Origin: Thermococcus sp. MV5 | Lineage (GTDB): Archaea > Methanobacteriota_B > Thermococci > Thermococcales > Thermococcaceae | Length of the DNA stretch: 64,000 bases | Assembly: GCF_012027425.1 (NCBI RefSeq) | Contig: NZ_SNUE01000002.1 | Coordinates: 124,001 to 188,000 of the forward strand | Reading direction: 5' to 3' | In this document: positions 30,164-39,117 of the stretch, piece after piece | How the letters are laid out: every line of letters starts with the position of its first letter | Position numbering within the stretch: the first letter of the stretch is position 1 | The notes under the pieces: model-generated | What the model was told of the DNA's origin: nothing | The model's input: only the letters and a program-made list of their open reading frames with translations | Databases searched by the model: none | Program-made: the position numbers and the translations under genes

Positions 30164-30913
30164 CTACCTTTGGAAATTCCAACTCTCATTGCCATACTTT
30201 TCTTCTATTAGCATTTCTACGAGTTCCAGTTCATAGTCAGTTAATTTATCCTCCTTAAGGGGAAACTTTTCAAAGAACTTCATTTTCAAAAGGGCATAAA
30301 CTTCCTCCCTGGAGAGTTTAACTCCCTCTCGTTCTAGTGTTGTGACCCGTTCCCATATACTCGTGAGGCCTTTATCTTGAAGTTTCTTTTGAGAGACCTT
30401 AAGAACTGAGGCAAGAATATCAAGACGTGTAGCATACATTAATGTACCATGCTGTAAAATAACTCCTTTTTTCCTAGTTTGAGCAGATCCACTTATCTTT
30501 TTTCCATTAGCAACTATATCGTTTAAACCTGAAAACCTGCCATCTAGTCCAAGTTCCTTTATAGCTTCAACAAGTGGGCTTGCAAGGAATCTGTAACTTT
30601 CATCAACATTTCTCAAACTCTCATGAAAGTCTTCTCCTATAATGACACTATACGTTATCTCTCCATATTGATCATGAAAAACACTCCCTCCACCAGTTAT
30701 CCTCCTCACTACTGGGATCCCAAGCTCTTTGCACTTCTCTAAGTTTACATCATACTCAACACTTTGAAATCTACCTATTGTAATAGAACTCGGTTTGAAA
30801 ATATAAAGCCTGACAGTATCCTCGACTTTCCCTTCGATTCTTGCCTTTAATATAGCTTCATCCATAGCCATTTGAATCTCGGGCCTTGCAACGATTAGAG
30901 GAACAAATCTCAT
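30164..30913 (-). CDS. lplA: Lipoate-protein ligase A (LplA family)
   Basis: A 249-residue ligase fold. RRITGGGSVFHDQYGEITYSV is the lipoyl-AMP binding signature, the catalytic Lys is in NDIVANGKKISGSAQTRKKG. It has the large domain only plus a short C-terminal part, as in archaeal LplA-N which needs a separate LplB. It attaches lipoate to E2 or GcvH-like proteins. ATG 30913 has GGGGGGT upstream; the longer frame to 30940 is not needed. Upstream signal peptidase and DUF531 genes are co-directional. Confidence 0.92.
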   Translation of the reverse strand: MRFVPLIVARPEIQMAMDEAILKARIEGKVEDTVRLYIFKPSSITIGRFQSVEYDVNLEKCKELGIPVVRRITGGGSVFHDQYGEITYSVIIGEDFHESLRNVDESYRFLASPLVEAIKELGLDGRFSGLNDIVANGKKISGSAQTRKKGVILQHGTLMYATRLDILASVLKVSQKKLQDKGLTSIWERVTTLEREGVKLSREEVYALLKMKFFEKFPLKEDKLTDYELELVEMLIEEKYGNESWNFQR

Positions 30914-30959
30914 CCCAGTACCCCCCCATCTTTTACTCATAACGGATTGCTCAACTTCG

Positions 30960-31472
30960 TTATCCTAAACCAAGCTCTTCCCTTACGATTAATGGAAGAT
31001 ATCCTATTTTTGGAAATACTAACAAAGCTTTTGACTCAATAGCCTCTTCCGGAATACATGGAAGCACATCACCTTCAGCCAGCGGGAGATAACTTTTTAG
31101 ATATGGGAACTCATTAATATCAAGGGGATAAAAATCGTGAACCCAGTTATTATCCCCTTGTATAACAAAGCACCTTTTTCCATTGTATTCTAAAATCTTC
31201 CTAACTCTGTGAATTATTGGATACTTTGTATATGGTCTCCTATAGACCACCACATCCCCTACTTCTATTTCGTTAGAGGGCACTCCTTTAAGAAGTACCA
31301 CATCCCCTCTATAGAAAGTTGGTTCCATAGAGCCACTTATCACAATGACTAAGGGCGAATCCGTGTGCAGTGCCACTTTTAACCCACTATGCACCATGAA
31401 GACTACCACCAAACTAATAAGCAAAAACACAGCATCAGCCTTCCAACCACCTAGTAAATTCCTTTCCGCCAT
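30960..31472 (-). CDS. Signal peptidase I, archaeal/ER type (S26B)
   Basis: A 170-residue membrane protease. A transmembrane helix (DAVFLLISLVVVFMVHSGL) is followed by the catalytic Ser in VISGSMEPTF and by PIIHRVRKI, where archaeal and ER enzymes have His in place of the bacterial Lys. A short hydrophobic C-terminal part (LLVFPKIGYLPLIV) is typical. It removes signal peptides of secreted proteins. ATG 31472 lies 22 bases inside the end of the upstream DUF531 gene. Confidence 0.92.
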   Translation of the reverse strand: MAERNLLGGWKADAVFLLISLVVVFMVHSGLKVALHTDSPLVIVISGSMEPTFYRGDVVLLKGVPSNEIEVGDVVVYRRPYTKYPIIHRVRKILEYNGKRCFVIQGDNNWVHDFYPLDINEFPYLKSYLPLAEGDVLPCIPEEAIESKALLVFPKIGYLPLIVREELGLG

Positions 31473-32002
31473 TTCAATGCCTCCATTAGTGTTACAATTT
31501 TTGTTGGTATTGAGCCAATTGCAGTACACGTCTCTAGGCTGATTCTTTTTCCATCAGTTATGTCCAAATGATATCTAGCTAACTTAAATATTTCCTTCGG
31601 TAAACCATGTCTTCCAAGACCTACAACTAGCATAAAACTTTCTCCCCTAAGCGCTCGTTGAGCAAGTTGATACGAGGAAATTTCCTTGTTCTCATCTGGT
31701 TTTCTCGTGGTTGCAACCACATTGCCAAACTGTGGAGGAAAACCCGATTTAGGAAATTCCAGAATGTGAAACTTATTACTCTTTGCCAATTCTAGGAGAT
31801 ACTTTCCACTTTCTCCTATTGTAGTATTTTCCGATATCTCCATAGCAATGTCTACTGGCTTTTTTTTCTCAAATGGGAACCCTACAAGTGCAAGATGGAA
31901 ATTAAAAGCATAACAAATTGGTGCTGCCCTAGCAATTGCCCTTAAATGGGCCTCATGAATCTTTTTTGGATCATATGAATTGTATAATGACAGAGTGAGC
32001 AT
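31451..32002 (-). CDS. DUF531 family protein (SPOUT-like)
   Basis: A 183-residue archaeal protein matching DUF531: LTLSLYNSYDPKKIHEAHLRAIARAA at the start, LALVGFPF, and a C-terminal LVVGLGRHGLPKEIF...TCTAIGSIPTKIVTLMEALKW. The glycine-rich loops with a C-terminal Gly-x-x-Pro stretch resemble the SPOUT methyltransferase knot, so an RNA methyltransferase role is plausible but unproven. The gene overlaps the signal peptidase gene by 22 bases. Confidence 0.75.
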   Translation of the reverse strand: MLTLSLYNSYDPKKIHEAHLRAIARAAPICYAFNFHLALVGFPFEKKKPVDIAMEISENTTIGESGKYLLELAKSNKFHILEFPKSGFPPQFGNVVATTRKPDENKEISSYQLAQRALRGESFMLVVGLGRHGLPKEIFKLARYHLDITDGKRISLETCTAIGSIPTKIVTLMEALKWRKGIY

Positions 32003-32073
32003 TTTTGCCTCCCCACCAAATAAAAATCAACAATGTTTATTAACTTGTTTATCAAATATAATTTTTGGTAACC

Positions 32074-33144
32074 ATGGTCAAAATTGAGGACATTGTGTAC
32101 CTAGTAAAAAACAAAAGGTATGAAGAGGCTTTAGAGCTTGTTCGCCAATTAAAAGACAATTTAGAAAAAGTCTTAGCCTTAAGTGGCATGGCCAGAGAGG
32201 CTTTTTATACAGATCCAACCGCAGCATATAGTTTCTTAGAAGATGCAGAATATTTCTCTGAAAAGATAAAGAACAAAAAAGAAAAAGCAATCGCTCTTGC
32301 AGACATTGCCTCAGTATACTTCTTAGTGGGGGATGTTGATTATAGCATGAATCTTTTTGAAGAGGCTATAAAAGAAACAGAGAAAATTAAAAACCCAGAA
32401 ATAAAAGTAAAAGCATTAGAGGAAATAGCATACTATATGGGTATCTCTGGATTAGTAGAACTTTCATTTGAACTCTTTGAGAGGATTTTTGACATAATAG
32501 TGAATCTAAAAATCAACTATGTGAAAAAAACTGAGTATCTACTCGATCTCGGGGATATGGTGGAGAGAGTTGGAGATAGACTCTCTTCCCAAGAAGCCAT
32601 TACCTTTTACAAGCGAGCTCACGACTTATTTGAGAAACTTCATGTCCCTGCAAAAGCTGCCACTGTTGAGAAAAAACTTGATCTAGCGAAGACTCTTATC
32701 ACTGTAGGACTTCCAGAAATCAGAAATGCCGTTAGAGAAGGGAAATATGTATATGCCACAAAACTTGTTATTAGAAAATTTGATGATGAGAAGATGATCA
32801 CAGGTCTTTTAGAAATTGCGCTCTGGATGAAAAAGAATGAAACTCTCGGTTATAACCAAATTGTAGATTCTGCACTTAAATATCTCGAGAAAATCACATT
32901 TTCTCCAAGCTTACTAAAGTATATTATTAGGCTCCTGGTAAACCTAGAACGTTTCGAAAAAGCATTAAAGCTTTCTGTGAAAATAGAGGATACATATGTT
33001 CGTTCAGAAATCATGAGAGAGATCACTATTGGTATGTTAAAAAGTGGTGAGATAGAAGGAGCCTTAAAACTCGCTGAAATGATACCAGATGAAGAGATAC
33101 GCCTTTCCACTTTGATTGAACTCAAGAAAATGATAAAGTATTGA
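32074..33144 (+). CDS. TPR-like alpha-helical repeat protein
   Basis: A 356-residue, almost entirely helical protein. Repeated helix pairs with a TPR-like pattern are visible (YEEALELVRQLKD, AIALADIASVYFLVGDVDYSMNLFEEA, YRSREI-like stretches later). No enzymatic motif, signal or membrane segment. Such scaffold proteins mediate complex formation; the partner is unknown. ATG 32074 is chosen; it has little Shine-Dalgarno sequence and a TATA-like TATAATTTTT just upstream, so the message may be near leaderless. Confidence 0.6.
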   Translation: MVKIEDIVYLVKNKRYEEALELVRQLKDNLEKVLALSGMAREAFYTDPTAAYSFLEDAEYFSEKIKNKKEKAIALADIASVYFLVGDVDYSMNLFEEAIKETEKIKNPEIKVKALEEIAYYMGISGLVELSFELFERIFDIIVNLKINYVKKTEYLLDLGDMVERVGDRLSSQEAITFYKRAHDLFEKLHVPAKAATVEKKLDLAKTLITVGLPEIRNAVREGKYVYATKLVIRKFDDEKMITGLLEIALWMKKNETLGYNQIVDSALKYLEKITFSPSLLKYIIRLLVNLERFEKALKLSVKIEDTYVRSEIMREITIGMLKSGEIEGALKLAEMIPDEEIRLSTLIELKKMIKY

Positions 33145-33163
33145 GGAACAATGGTGGTGAAAA

Positions 33164-34099
33164 ATGATTTTTGATGTCCATTCAGATTTGCCTACTTATA
33201 TTTATGAAGAACGAAAAAAGGGGAGAAGCGCTGTTCTAGAAACTGAATTCTCCAAATTTTTTAGCGGACATGTGACCTCCAGAGTAATGGCCGTTTGGAG
33301 TAGACCTGAAAAGAGAGCCACTGCACTCAGATATGCACTTGAGGTTATAAATAATCTACACAAGGATATTATAGAAAGTCCAAGTTTTGTTTTCGTGACA
33401 AATGTCACTGAAATGCGAGAAGTAATTAAAGGTAACAAAGTAGCACTTTGGCTAGGATTAGAAGGCGGAGAACCAATAGAAGACAGCCTAGACTTGCTTG
33501 AAGTCTTCTATAATCTAGGTGTAAGGGTCCTAACACTCACCTGGAATCTCAGAAATGCTATTGGTGACGGTGTTCTTGAACGAACTAAAGGGGGACTCAC
33601 AAACTTTGGGGTCGAAGTTCTAGGGAAAGCGGAAGAGCTTGGAATACTCATCGATATCAGCCACATTAATGAAAATGGCTTTTGGGATGTGATTGAAACA
33701 ACAGCTTTTCCCGTTATAGCCTCCCATTCAAATGTATATTCCTTATGCAAACACTCAAGGAATTTAAAAGATGAACAGATAAAAGCAATAGCCGAAAGAG
33801 ATGGAGTAATTGGGATTAATGCTATTCCGAGTTTTATAGACCCTGAAGTTCCAACGCTCAAGAAAATGATAAACCATCTCAAATATATAGTTGAGTTGGT
33901 GGGGTATAAATATGTAGGCTTTGGATTTGACTTTGTTTATTATCTCGGAAACCAAAGTGGAAAACGAGTTAAGGGATTCGAAAATGAAAGTGATATCCCT
34001 AAATTAGTGAGGGCATTAGAAGACATTTTCAGCAAAAAGGAAATTGAAGCAATCGTATTCAAGAACTTTGAACGGGTTTTTGAGAGAGTTGTTGGATGA
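33164..34099 (+). CDS. Membrane-dipeptidase-like M19 peptidase
   Basis: A 311-residue TIM-barrel metallopeptidase of the renal dipeptidase family. The zinc ligands are HSD in IFDVHSDLP at the start, Glu in LGLEGGEPI, His in LIDISHINE and His in VIASHSNVYSLCKHSRNL. The catalytic core is complete. It cleaves dipeptides, possibly with D-amino acids; a class III racemase-like enzyme at 13567 could give related substrates (inference). GGTGGTGAAAA precedes the ATG. Confidence 0.92.
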   Translation: MIFDVHSDLPTYIYEERKKGRSAVLETEFSKFFSGHVTSRVMAVWSRPEKRATALRYALEVINNLHKDIIESPSFVFVTNVTEMREVIKGNKVALWLGLEGGEPIEDSLDLLEVFYNLGVRVLTLTWNLRNAIGDGVLERTKGGLTNFGVEVLGKAEELGILIDISHINENGFWDVIETTAFPVIASHSNVYSLCKHSRNLKDEQIKAIAERDGVIGINAIPSFIDPEVPTLKKMINHLKYIVELVGYKYVGFGFDFVYYLGNQSGKRVKGFENESDIPKLVRALEDIFSKKEIEAIVFKNFERVFERVVG

Positions 34100-34145
34100 C
34101 TAAAAGCTTTTTAACCTCTCCTTTCTTTTCTAAGTTGTGAGAAAT

Positions 34146-34985
34146 ATGCAGGAAATATACTTCCTTACCTTCAGGGAAGCTAGAAGGCTACTGCTCCTGA
34201 GTGGTGAAGTGAGAGTAAACCTAGACTTAAGAAAAACAAACAGAACTCACACGGTTGTAGTTAAAGAAAGCAAAGTACTATTTCCCAACGGAGATGAAGT
34301 TGAAAAGAGTGTTCTTAAAAGGATAGCAAAAGATGAGAACACTGTTTATTTCATGAAAGATGGACACGTATACAAGGCCGCAATAGCTCGTAATGGATTT
34401 TACAAACTAGTTCCAACAATTCCCCCCACAATAGAGATAAATGGGATCAGAATGCACCGTACCAAAGACACGAATCCACTAAAAGACACAAGAAGTAAAG
34501 TAGATACTATAAATCCTCAAGAAGGAGATTTTGTTTTGGATACTTGTATGGGATTAGGATATACAGCTATAGAAAGTGCAAAACGTGGTGCTTATGTAAT
34601 GACTATTGAAAAAGACCCCAATGTCATTGAACTGGCCCGTCTAAACCCTTGGAGTTCAGAACTTTTTAGATCTCAAAATATCCAAATAATTCAAGGAGAT
34701 GCATATGAAATCGTCCGAAGATTTAGCGATAAAACCTTTGACATAGTCATTCATGACCCTCCTAGATTTTCTCTAGCTGGACATCTTTACAGCGAGGAGT
34801 TCTATAAAGAACTGTTTAGAGTCTTGAAACCAAAAGGAAGAGTTTTTCACTATGTGGGCAAGCCTGGAGGTAAGTATAGGCGAAAAGACTTGCAAAAAGG
34901 TGTCATGGAAAGACTAAGGAAAGTTGGATTCATAAAAGTGAGACGGGTTGAGGAGGCCCTAGGGGTTGTGGCTTTTAAGCCATAG
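34146..34985 (+). CDS. Class I SAM-dependent methyltransferase (COG2521-like)
   Basis: A 279-residue protein: an N-terminal RNA-binding-like region, then the Rossmann MTase core with FVLDTCMGLGYTAIESAKRG (motif I), VMTIEKDP (motif II), and FDIVIHDPPRFSLAG, a DPP(R/Y) motif IV seen in N-methylating enzymes of RNA, DNA or protein. The archaeal COG2521 group is uncharacterised. ATG 34146 with a GTGAG upstream; GTG 34137 possible. Confidence 0.85.
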   Translation: MQEIYFLTFREARRLLLLSGEVRVNLDLRKTNRTHTVVVKESKVLFPNGDEVEKSVLKRIAKDENTVYFMKDGHVYKAAIARNGFYKLVPTIPPTIEINGIRMHRTKDTNPLKDTRSKVDTINPQEGDFVLDTCMGLGYTAIESAKRGAYVMTIEKDPNVIELARLNPWSSELFRSQNIQIIQGDAYEIVRRFSDKTFDIVIHDPPRFSLAGHLYSEEFYKELFRVLKPKGRVFHYVGKPGGKYRRKDLQKGVMERLRKVGFIKVRRVEEALGVVAFKP

Positions 34986-35042
34986 GGCTAAGATTGTTAA
35001 AACCTAATTCTTTCCTTTTAAAACCAAAAAGGAGGCTTTCAA

Positions 35043-36050
35043 ATGCTCCCACTTGGCAAGATTAGGAGTGAAATCCTTAAGGAAATAGTCCTCAAAAACC
35101 TGCCTTTAGACGATGCAAAAATCATCTATGGGCCAAGAGAAGGGTTCGATTCCGCTGTTCTAGAATATGATGAGGATAGTTACCTTGTCATTGCCACAGA
35201 CCCTATTCTAGGAGTCCCTAAAGAGAAATTTGGCTTTTTCACTTACCATTTTGCATCAAGCGATGTGGCCGTCTTTGGAGCAAATCCAAGATGGATAATA
35301 GTCGATCTCTTACTTCCCCCCAAAACCACAAAGGAAGATTTAACACTCATTATGAAAACACTAAAGGACGAGTGCAACAAATATAACACATCGATTCTTG
35401 GGGGTCATACTGGGGTTTACAATACTATCAAAGAGATAACCGCAACAACAACAGCCATGGGATTAGTAAAGAAAAATGAACTAAAACTTCCATTAGCAAA
35501 GGCCGGAGACGATATCATCATCACAAAAGGTATCGCAATAGAATTTGCAGTTGGTGTCGCATGGTTCAAGACAGACGAACTCAGAAAAATACTTTCTCCA
35601 TCAGAAATAAATACCCTGAAAGAGATGTACAGACTCGAGACAGTGATTCCCGATGCCTTAGTAGCAAGAGAATTTGCCCGTGGTATGCACGATGCAACTG
35701 AGGGAGGATTAACGGCATTACATGAGATTGCCAATAATTCCGGAGTAGGATTTAAGGTTTATTATGAGCGGCTTTATATTCCATCACTTGTCAAAAGAGT
35801 AGTGAATCATTACGAAGTTGACCCATTAACGATCTCCTCTACAGGCACATTGATAATAATTTCCCCAAAAGAGAAAACAAAGACTCTAATCGAAGAACTC
35901 CATAGCCACGGGATTAAAGCCTTTAGGATTGGAAAGTTCACAGAAAGCAAGGAAAGAATACTCATTAAAAAAGGAAAAGAAGAAGAATTCCCAGAATTTG
36001 AGAGCGATGCATACGCCGAGATTTACTCACCTGAAAGCATCGACCTTTAG
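35043..36050 (+). CDS. AIR synthase-related protein (HypE/PurM-like)
   Basis: A 335-residue member of the AIRS superfamily: KIRSEILKEIV at the start, YGPREGFDSAVLEY, then DPILGVPKEKFGFFTYHFASSDVAVFGANPRW with the ATP-binding Asp residues, ILGGHTGVY, and HDATEGGLTALHEIA, the Gly-rich part of the C-terminal domain. HypE itself ends with a PRIC cysteine tail, which is missing, so this is not the hydrogenase maturation HypE but a paralogue of unknown substrate. GGAGG precedes the ATG. Confidence 0.85.
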   Translation: MLPLGKIRSEILKEIVLKNLPLDDAKIIYGPREGFDSAVLEYDEDSYLVIATDPILGVPKEKFGFFTYHFASSDVAVFGANPRWIIVDLLLPPKTTKEDLTLIMKTLKDECNKYNTSILGGHTGVYNTIKEITATTTAMGLVKKNELKLPLAKAGDDIIITKGIAIEFAVGVAWFKTDELRKILSPSEINTLKEMYRLETVIPDALVAREFARGMHDATEGGLTALHEIANNSGVGFKVYYERLYIPSLVKRVVNHYEVDPLTISSTGTLIIISPKEKTKTLIEELHSHGIKAFRIGKFTESKERILIKKGKEEEFPEFESDAYAEIYSPESIDL

Positions 36051-36070
36051 GACGGGAAATGGACCAGTAA

Positions 36071-37141
36071 TCACTTTATTTTATATCTTAATAACGCGGC
36101 AATCCCTCCCAGAGCCTTGAGCTTCTCCCCACCCTCATGTTCAGAGCTCACTATTACTATATTCCCTCTTGTCCCTCTTACAAATTCCATTATTTCTTCT
36201 ATCTTTTCCTTAAGTTCGTCTTTTAAGAGTTCATCCAGAACAAGGAGTGTCTCTATAGCCCCATAGTTAGCTGCTTCTTCAACTTCTCCTAGACCATATA
36301 CAACAAGACCATTCTTTGCTATTTCCTTGATCACTTTCTCTACAAGCTGAATTTCTCTAGCAACCCTATTCTCATGGTAAACTTTATCTACTGTCCCTCT
36401 TCTAATCACTTCATAGATTCCAGTTCTTCCAGTAACACTTGTATCTTCTATAACAACTTTTTTTGCCAGTTCTGGGTAATTCTCACTTACAAATTTGTAA
36501 AAGTTTTCTTTTGTAAAGCCTGGCCCAGCCACAATAGCTTTTTCCACATTTTCCCTTTTCATTATCTCCATTATGGTTTTTGCCAGATCATGGAAAAACT
36601 TCTTTTCTTCACTCTCTCTATCCGCATTATACCTCTTTCCTCCAAGGTTATGAACTATATTTGCTATTGTCTCAACACCGTATTCCCTAACAACTGCTAT
36701 ATCTGCTTCTCCTTCATCAATCACAACAATCATGACTCGTGCCCTTTGAGAAGCTTTTACTGCTTCTTCTAAGCGTTCTATATGGTGTTTTTTCCATTTC
36801 TCTTTCTGAATTGTGATCGTATTGTTCTCCTCAATCGCTATTGTGTGGTACTTTCCAAGAGGTACTTCCTCTCTCGAAGTGTAAATTATAGGGCCAGTTA
36901 TTCTTAGGGCATTAGCAAACTTATGAAAGTTTATTTTTTCAACCTTTATTCCTAAAAATACTGGAATCGCCTGAACCTTTTCTGGCCTTAAAGAGTCACT
37001 CCTCTGGCTTTGCTTCCTGAGAGTTTTGGCATAAACAATGTCCTCCTCATCAATAATATGATAAAGGTGCCAGAGATCATCAAGAGTCTCCACCTTCACC
37101 TTGATTTTGCCCTCTTTAGGATCCTGATGAATTATCTTCAC
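36071..37141 (-). CDS. pelA: mRNA surveillance protein pelota (Dom34)
   Basis: A 356-residue archaeal pelota. The N-terminal Sm-like domain reads [29 protein letters not shown]; central and C-terminal eRF1-like domains follow, without the GGQ motif of release factors. It rescues stalled ribosomes with aEF1A and ABCE1. GTG 37141 is chosen because GGTGGTGAGA lies right before it and homologues start at the IIHQD stretch; the longer frame is not likely. Divergent from rpl15e. Confidence 0.95.
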   Translation of the reverse strand: MKIIHQDPKEGKIKVKVETLDDLWHLYHIIDEEDIVYAKTLRKQSQRSDSLRPEKVQAIPVFLGIKVEKINFHKFANALRITGPIIYTSREEVPLGKYHTIAIEENNTITIQKEKWKKHHIERLEEAVKASQRARVMIVVIDEGEADIAVVREYGVETIANIVHNLGGKRYNADRESEEKKFFHDLAKTIMEIMKRENVEKAIVAGPGFTKENFYKFVSENYPELAKKVVIEDTSVTGRTGIYEVIRRGTVDKVYHENRVAREIQLVEKVIKEIAKNGLVVYGLGEVEEAANYGAIETLLVLDELLKDELKEKIEEIMEFVRGTRGNIVIVSSEHEGGEKLKALGGIAALLRYKIK

Positions 37142-37194
37142 TCTCACCACCCATCTGAAATTCACATCTCGCTTTTTAAAATATACAGCGCAAC

Positions 37195-37203
37195 TTTTAA
37201 AAA
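37195..37203 (+). promoter_or_regulatory. TATA box of the rpl15e transcript
   Basis: TTTTAAAAA in the pelA-rpl15e divergent spacer. A start about 25 bases downstream, near 37224, would place the following GC-rich hairpin in a 5-prime leader of about 74 bases. Confidence 0.45.
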
Positions 37204-37222
37204 GCAACCTTGTTTATTCACC

Positions 37223-37276
37223 TTGACTAGGCGGTGGAAACCGCGGGATGTTCCGCTCTGCGGAGAACCACAAACA
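37223..37276 (+). ncRNA. GC-rich structured leader element upstream of rpl15e
   Basis: A GC-rich block in AT-rich surroundings. It can fold with nested stems: GTGG (37234-37237) with CCAC (37268-37271) and CCGC (37241-37244) with GCGG (37260-37263); an alternative stem joins GCGGG with TCCGC. It ends 10 bases before the GAGGTG site of rpl15e. It might be an autoregulatory site for a ribosomal protein or a separate small RNA; an ACA follows the stem but the geometry is poor for an H/ACA guide. Confidence 0.5.
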
Positions 37277-37297
37277 GTAAAGAACGAGGTGAAAAGG

Positions 37298-37882
37298 ATG
37301 GGAATGTACAAATACATTAGGGAAGCTTGGAAAAGCCCAAAGAAGACATATGTGGGAGATCTCTTAAAGCAAAGGATGATTAAGTGGAGAAGAGAACCAA
37401 GCATTATTAGAATCGAAAGACCAACTAGGCTTGACAGGGCCAGGAACTTAGGTTATCAAGCAAAGCAAGGTTATATTCTTGTGAGGGTTAGAGTGAGAAA
37501 AGGTGGACGAAAGAGACCAAGGTGGAGAGGAGGAAGAAAACCCTCAAAGATGGGTCAGGTTAGATACTCACCAAAAAAGTCCTTACAATGGATTGCTGAA
37601 GAGAAAGCTGCAAGAAAGTTCCCCAACCTTGAAGTCCTCAACTCTTATTGGGTTGGCGAGGATGGAATGTATAGATGGTTTGAGATTATTATGGTAGATC
37701 CACACCACCCAGTGATTAAGTCAGATCCAAAAATAGCTTGGATCGCTGGAAAGGCCCACAAGGGCAGAGTCTTTAGAGGACTAACATCAGCCGGCAAAAA
37801 GAGCAGAGGCCTTAGAAACAAGGGTAAGGGTGCTGAGAAGATTAGACCAAGCATTAGGGCTCACAAAGGAAGGGGTAAGTGA
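37298..37882 (+). CDS. rpl15e: 50S ribosomal protein L15e
   Basis: A 194-residue, very basic protein. [18 protein letters not shown] at the start, [22 protein letters not shown], and [28 protein letters not shown] at the end are unmistakable L15e. It sits deep in the large subunit. GAGGTG at 37286-37291 fixes the start; the longer open frame back to 37010 is opposite pelA and is not coding. First of a conserved cluster with the COG1325 protein and rnp3. Confidence 0.97.
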   Translation: MGMYKYIREAWKSPKKTYVGDLLKQRMIKWRREPSIIRIERPTRLDRARNLGYQAKQGYILVRVRVRKGGRKRPRWRGGRKPSKMGQVRYSPKKSLQWIAEEKAARKFPNLEVLNSYWVGEDGMYRWFEIIMVDPHHPVIKSDPKIAWIAGKAHKGRVFRGLTSAGKKSRGLRNKGKGAEKIRPSIRAHKGRGK

Positions 37883-37971
37883 CCCCATTCTTCTTTAATT
37901 CATCTTTTCTTGGTCCCCTAATTTGCAATATCTTTTAAACTTCTATTACAAAACTTCAAGGGGTGAGAACA

Positions 37972-38427
37972 ATGCCAAAACTTCAAGCTCATCATATAAG
38001 AGTCTCAACATTTGCTCACGCAACTGAAGATCCTGAAAAAGTCTTAGAAGCCATGGGGATATTTTTCCCAGAAGACATCCCTTCAGAAGATATCGAATTT
38101 GAAATACTCGAAACGGAAGGTTACTTTGGAAATCCAATCAAAGTGATAAATGCCGAGGTTAAAAGAAGCAAAAGTGTTAGGAAAATGCTTGAACATCTCA
38201 AAGGGCTTTTAAATGATAAGGATAAAGAATACCTCCTTGAAAACCTCGAAGAGAAAGTTGATGAAACAGGGACATTCTTTATCCGCTTCAACAAACAAAA
38301 AGCATATCTAGGAGAAGCCGAAGTTGACGAAGGCGAAGATGTTATACAGACCAAGATAAAGATAAAAGCATTTCCAATGAAAAAGGAAACGGTAGTGAAA
38401 ACCGTTCGGGAGTGGTTGAGTGAATGA
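37972..38427 (+). CDS. RNA-binding protein, COG1325 family (predicted exosome-associated)
   Basis: A 151-residue protein with HHIRVSTFAHATEDPEKVLEA at the start and conserved GNPIKVINAEV in the middle. The archaeal COG1325 family is annotated as RNA-binding and lies near exosome and RNase P genes across euryarchaea. Its stop overlaps the start of rnp3 by 4 bases (ATGA), so both products are made together. ATG 37972 follows GGGGTGAG. Confidence 0.85.
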   Translation: MPKLQAHHIRVSTFAHATEDPEKVLEAMGIFFPEDIPSEDIEFEILETEGYFGNPIKVINAEVKRSKSVRKMLEHLKGLLNDKDKEYLLENLEEKVDETGTFFIRFNKQKAYLGEAEVDEGEDVIQTKIKIKAFPMKKETVVKTVREWLSE

Positions 38428-39104
38428 AATTCATTGAAATGGACGTAAGGAGTAAAGATGCATATGAATTTGCTAAGGAATGGTATGAGGAGGTAGTCTT
38501 TACAAAAAAACTTATTCTAAAAAGTTCTTCAAATTTTGATGAGCTCAAAAATGAAGTTAATGAACTCAAGAAAGAATATGGGAACGTTGCACTTCTCATT
38601 ATCACAGATAAGCCTTCCTTAATACGAGAGATAAAACGGAGGGTCCCAAAAGCTTTAATTTATGTTCAAGGTGGGAACTTGAGAGTTACCCGTTTTGCTA
38701 TAGAAAGTAAAGTTGATGCTGTAATTTCCCCTGAACTCGGGAGGAGAGACAATGGATTCGACCATGTTCTTGCAAGACTTGCATCAAGAAATGATGTAGC
38801 CATAGGATTCTCCCTTTCTCAATTATTAAGGAAAAGTTCCTATGAGAGAGCTACCTTGTTAAAGTTTATGATACAGAACTGGAACCTCGTAAATAAATAC
38901 AAAGTGCCAAGGTTTCTAACATCTTCTGCTGAATCTAAATGGGAAGTTCGGCCACCAAGAGACCTCATGAGCTTTGGAATAGCCCTAGGGATGGAAATTC
39001 CCCAAGCAAAAGCATCTTTAACCCTTTACCCAGAAAAAATTTTAAAAAATAGGAAGATCATGACCTCTCCCCTAAAGGCCGAGATTTTCAGAAGAAAAAA
39101 GTAA
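38424..39104 (+). CDS. rnp3: Ribonuclease P protein component 3 (Rpp30)
   Basis: A 226-residue TIM-barrel-like subunit of archaeal RNase P. MKFIEMDVRSKDAYEFA, VYVQGGNLRVTRFAIES and PRDLMSFGIALGMEIPQAKASLT match Rpp30. With Pop5 it forms the catalytic-domain-binding pair for the RNase P RNA that matures tRNA 5-prime ends. Coupled to the COG1325 gene. Confidence 0.95.
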   Translation: MKFIEMDVRSKDAYEFAKEWYEEVVFTKKLILKSSSNFDELKNEVNELKKEYGNVALLIITDKPSLIREIKRRVPKALIYVQGGNLRVTRFAIESKVDAVISPELGRRDNGFDHVLARLASRNDVAIGFSLSQLLRKSSYERATLLKFMIQNWNLVNKYKVPRFLTSSAESKWEVRPPRDLMSFGIALGMEIPQAKASLTLYPEKILKNRKIMTSPLKAEIFRRKK

Positions 39105-39117
39105 AAGATCAAGTTGA

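Noticed and set aside
37223-37276. H/ACA guide RNA
   Set aside because: An ACA is present, but the internal loops are too small for a guide pocket and the distance from ACA to the pocket is wrong.
37010-37297. 96-residue extension of L15e
   Set aside because: It runs through pelA and the leader hairpin; GAGGTG sets the start at 37298.
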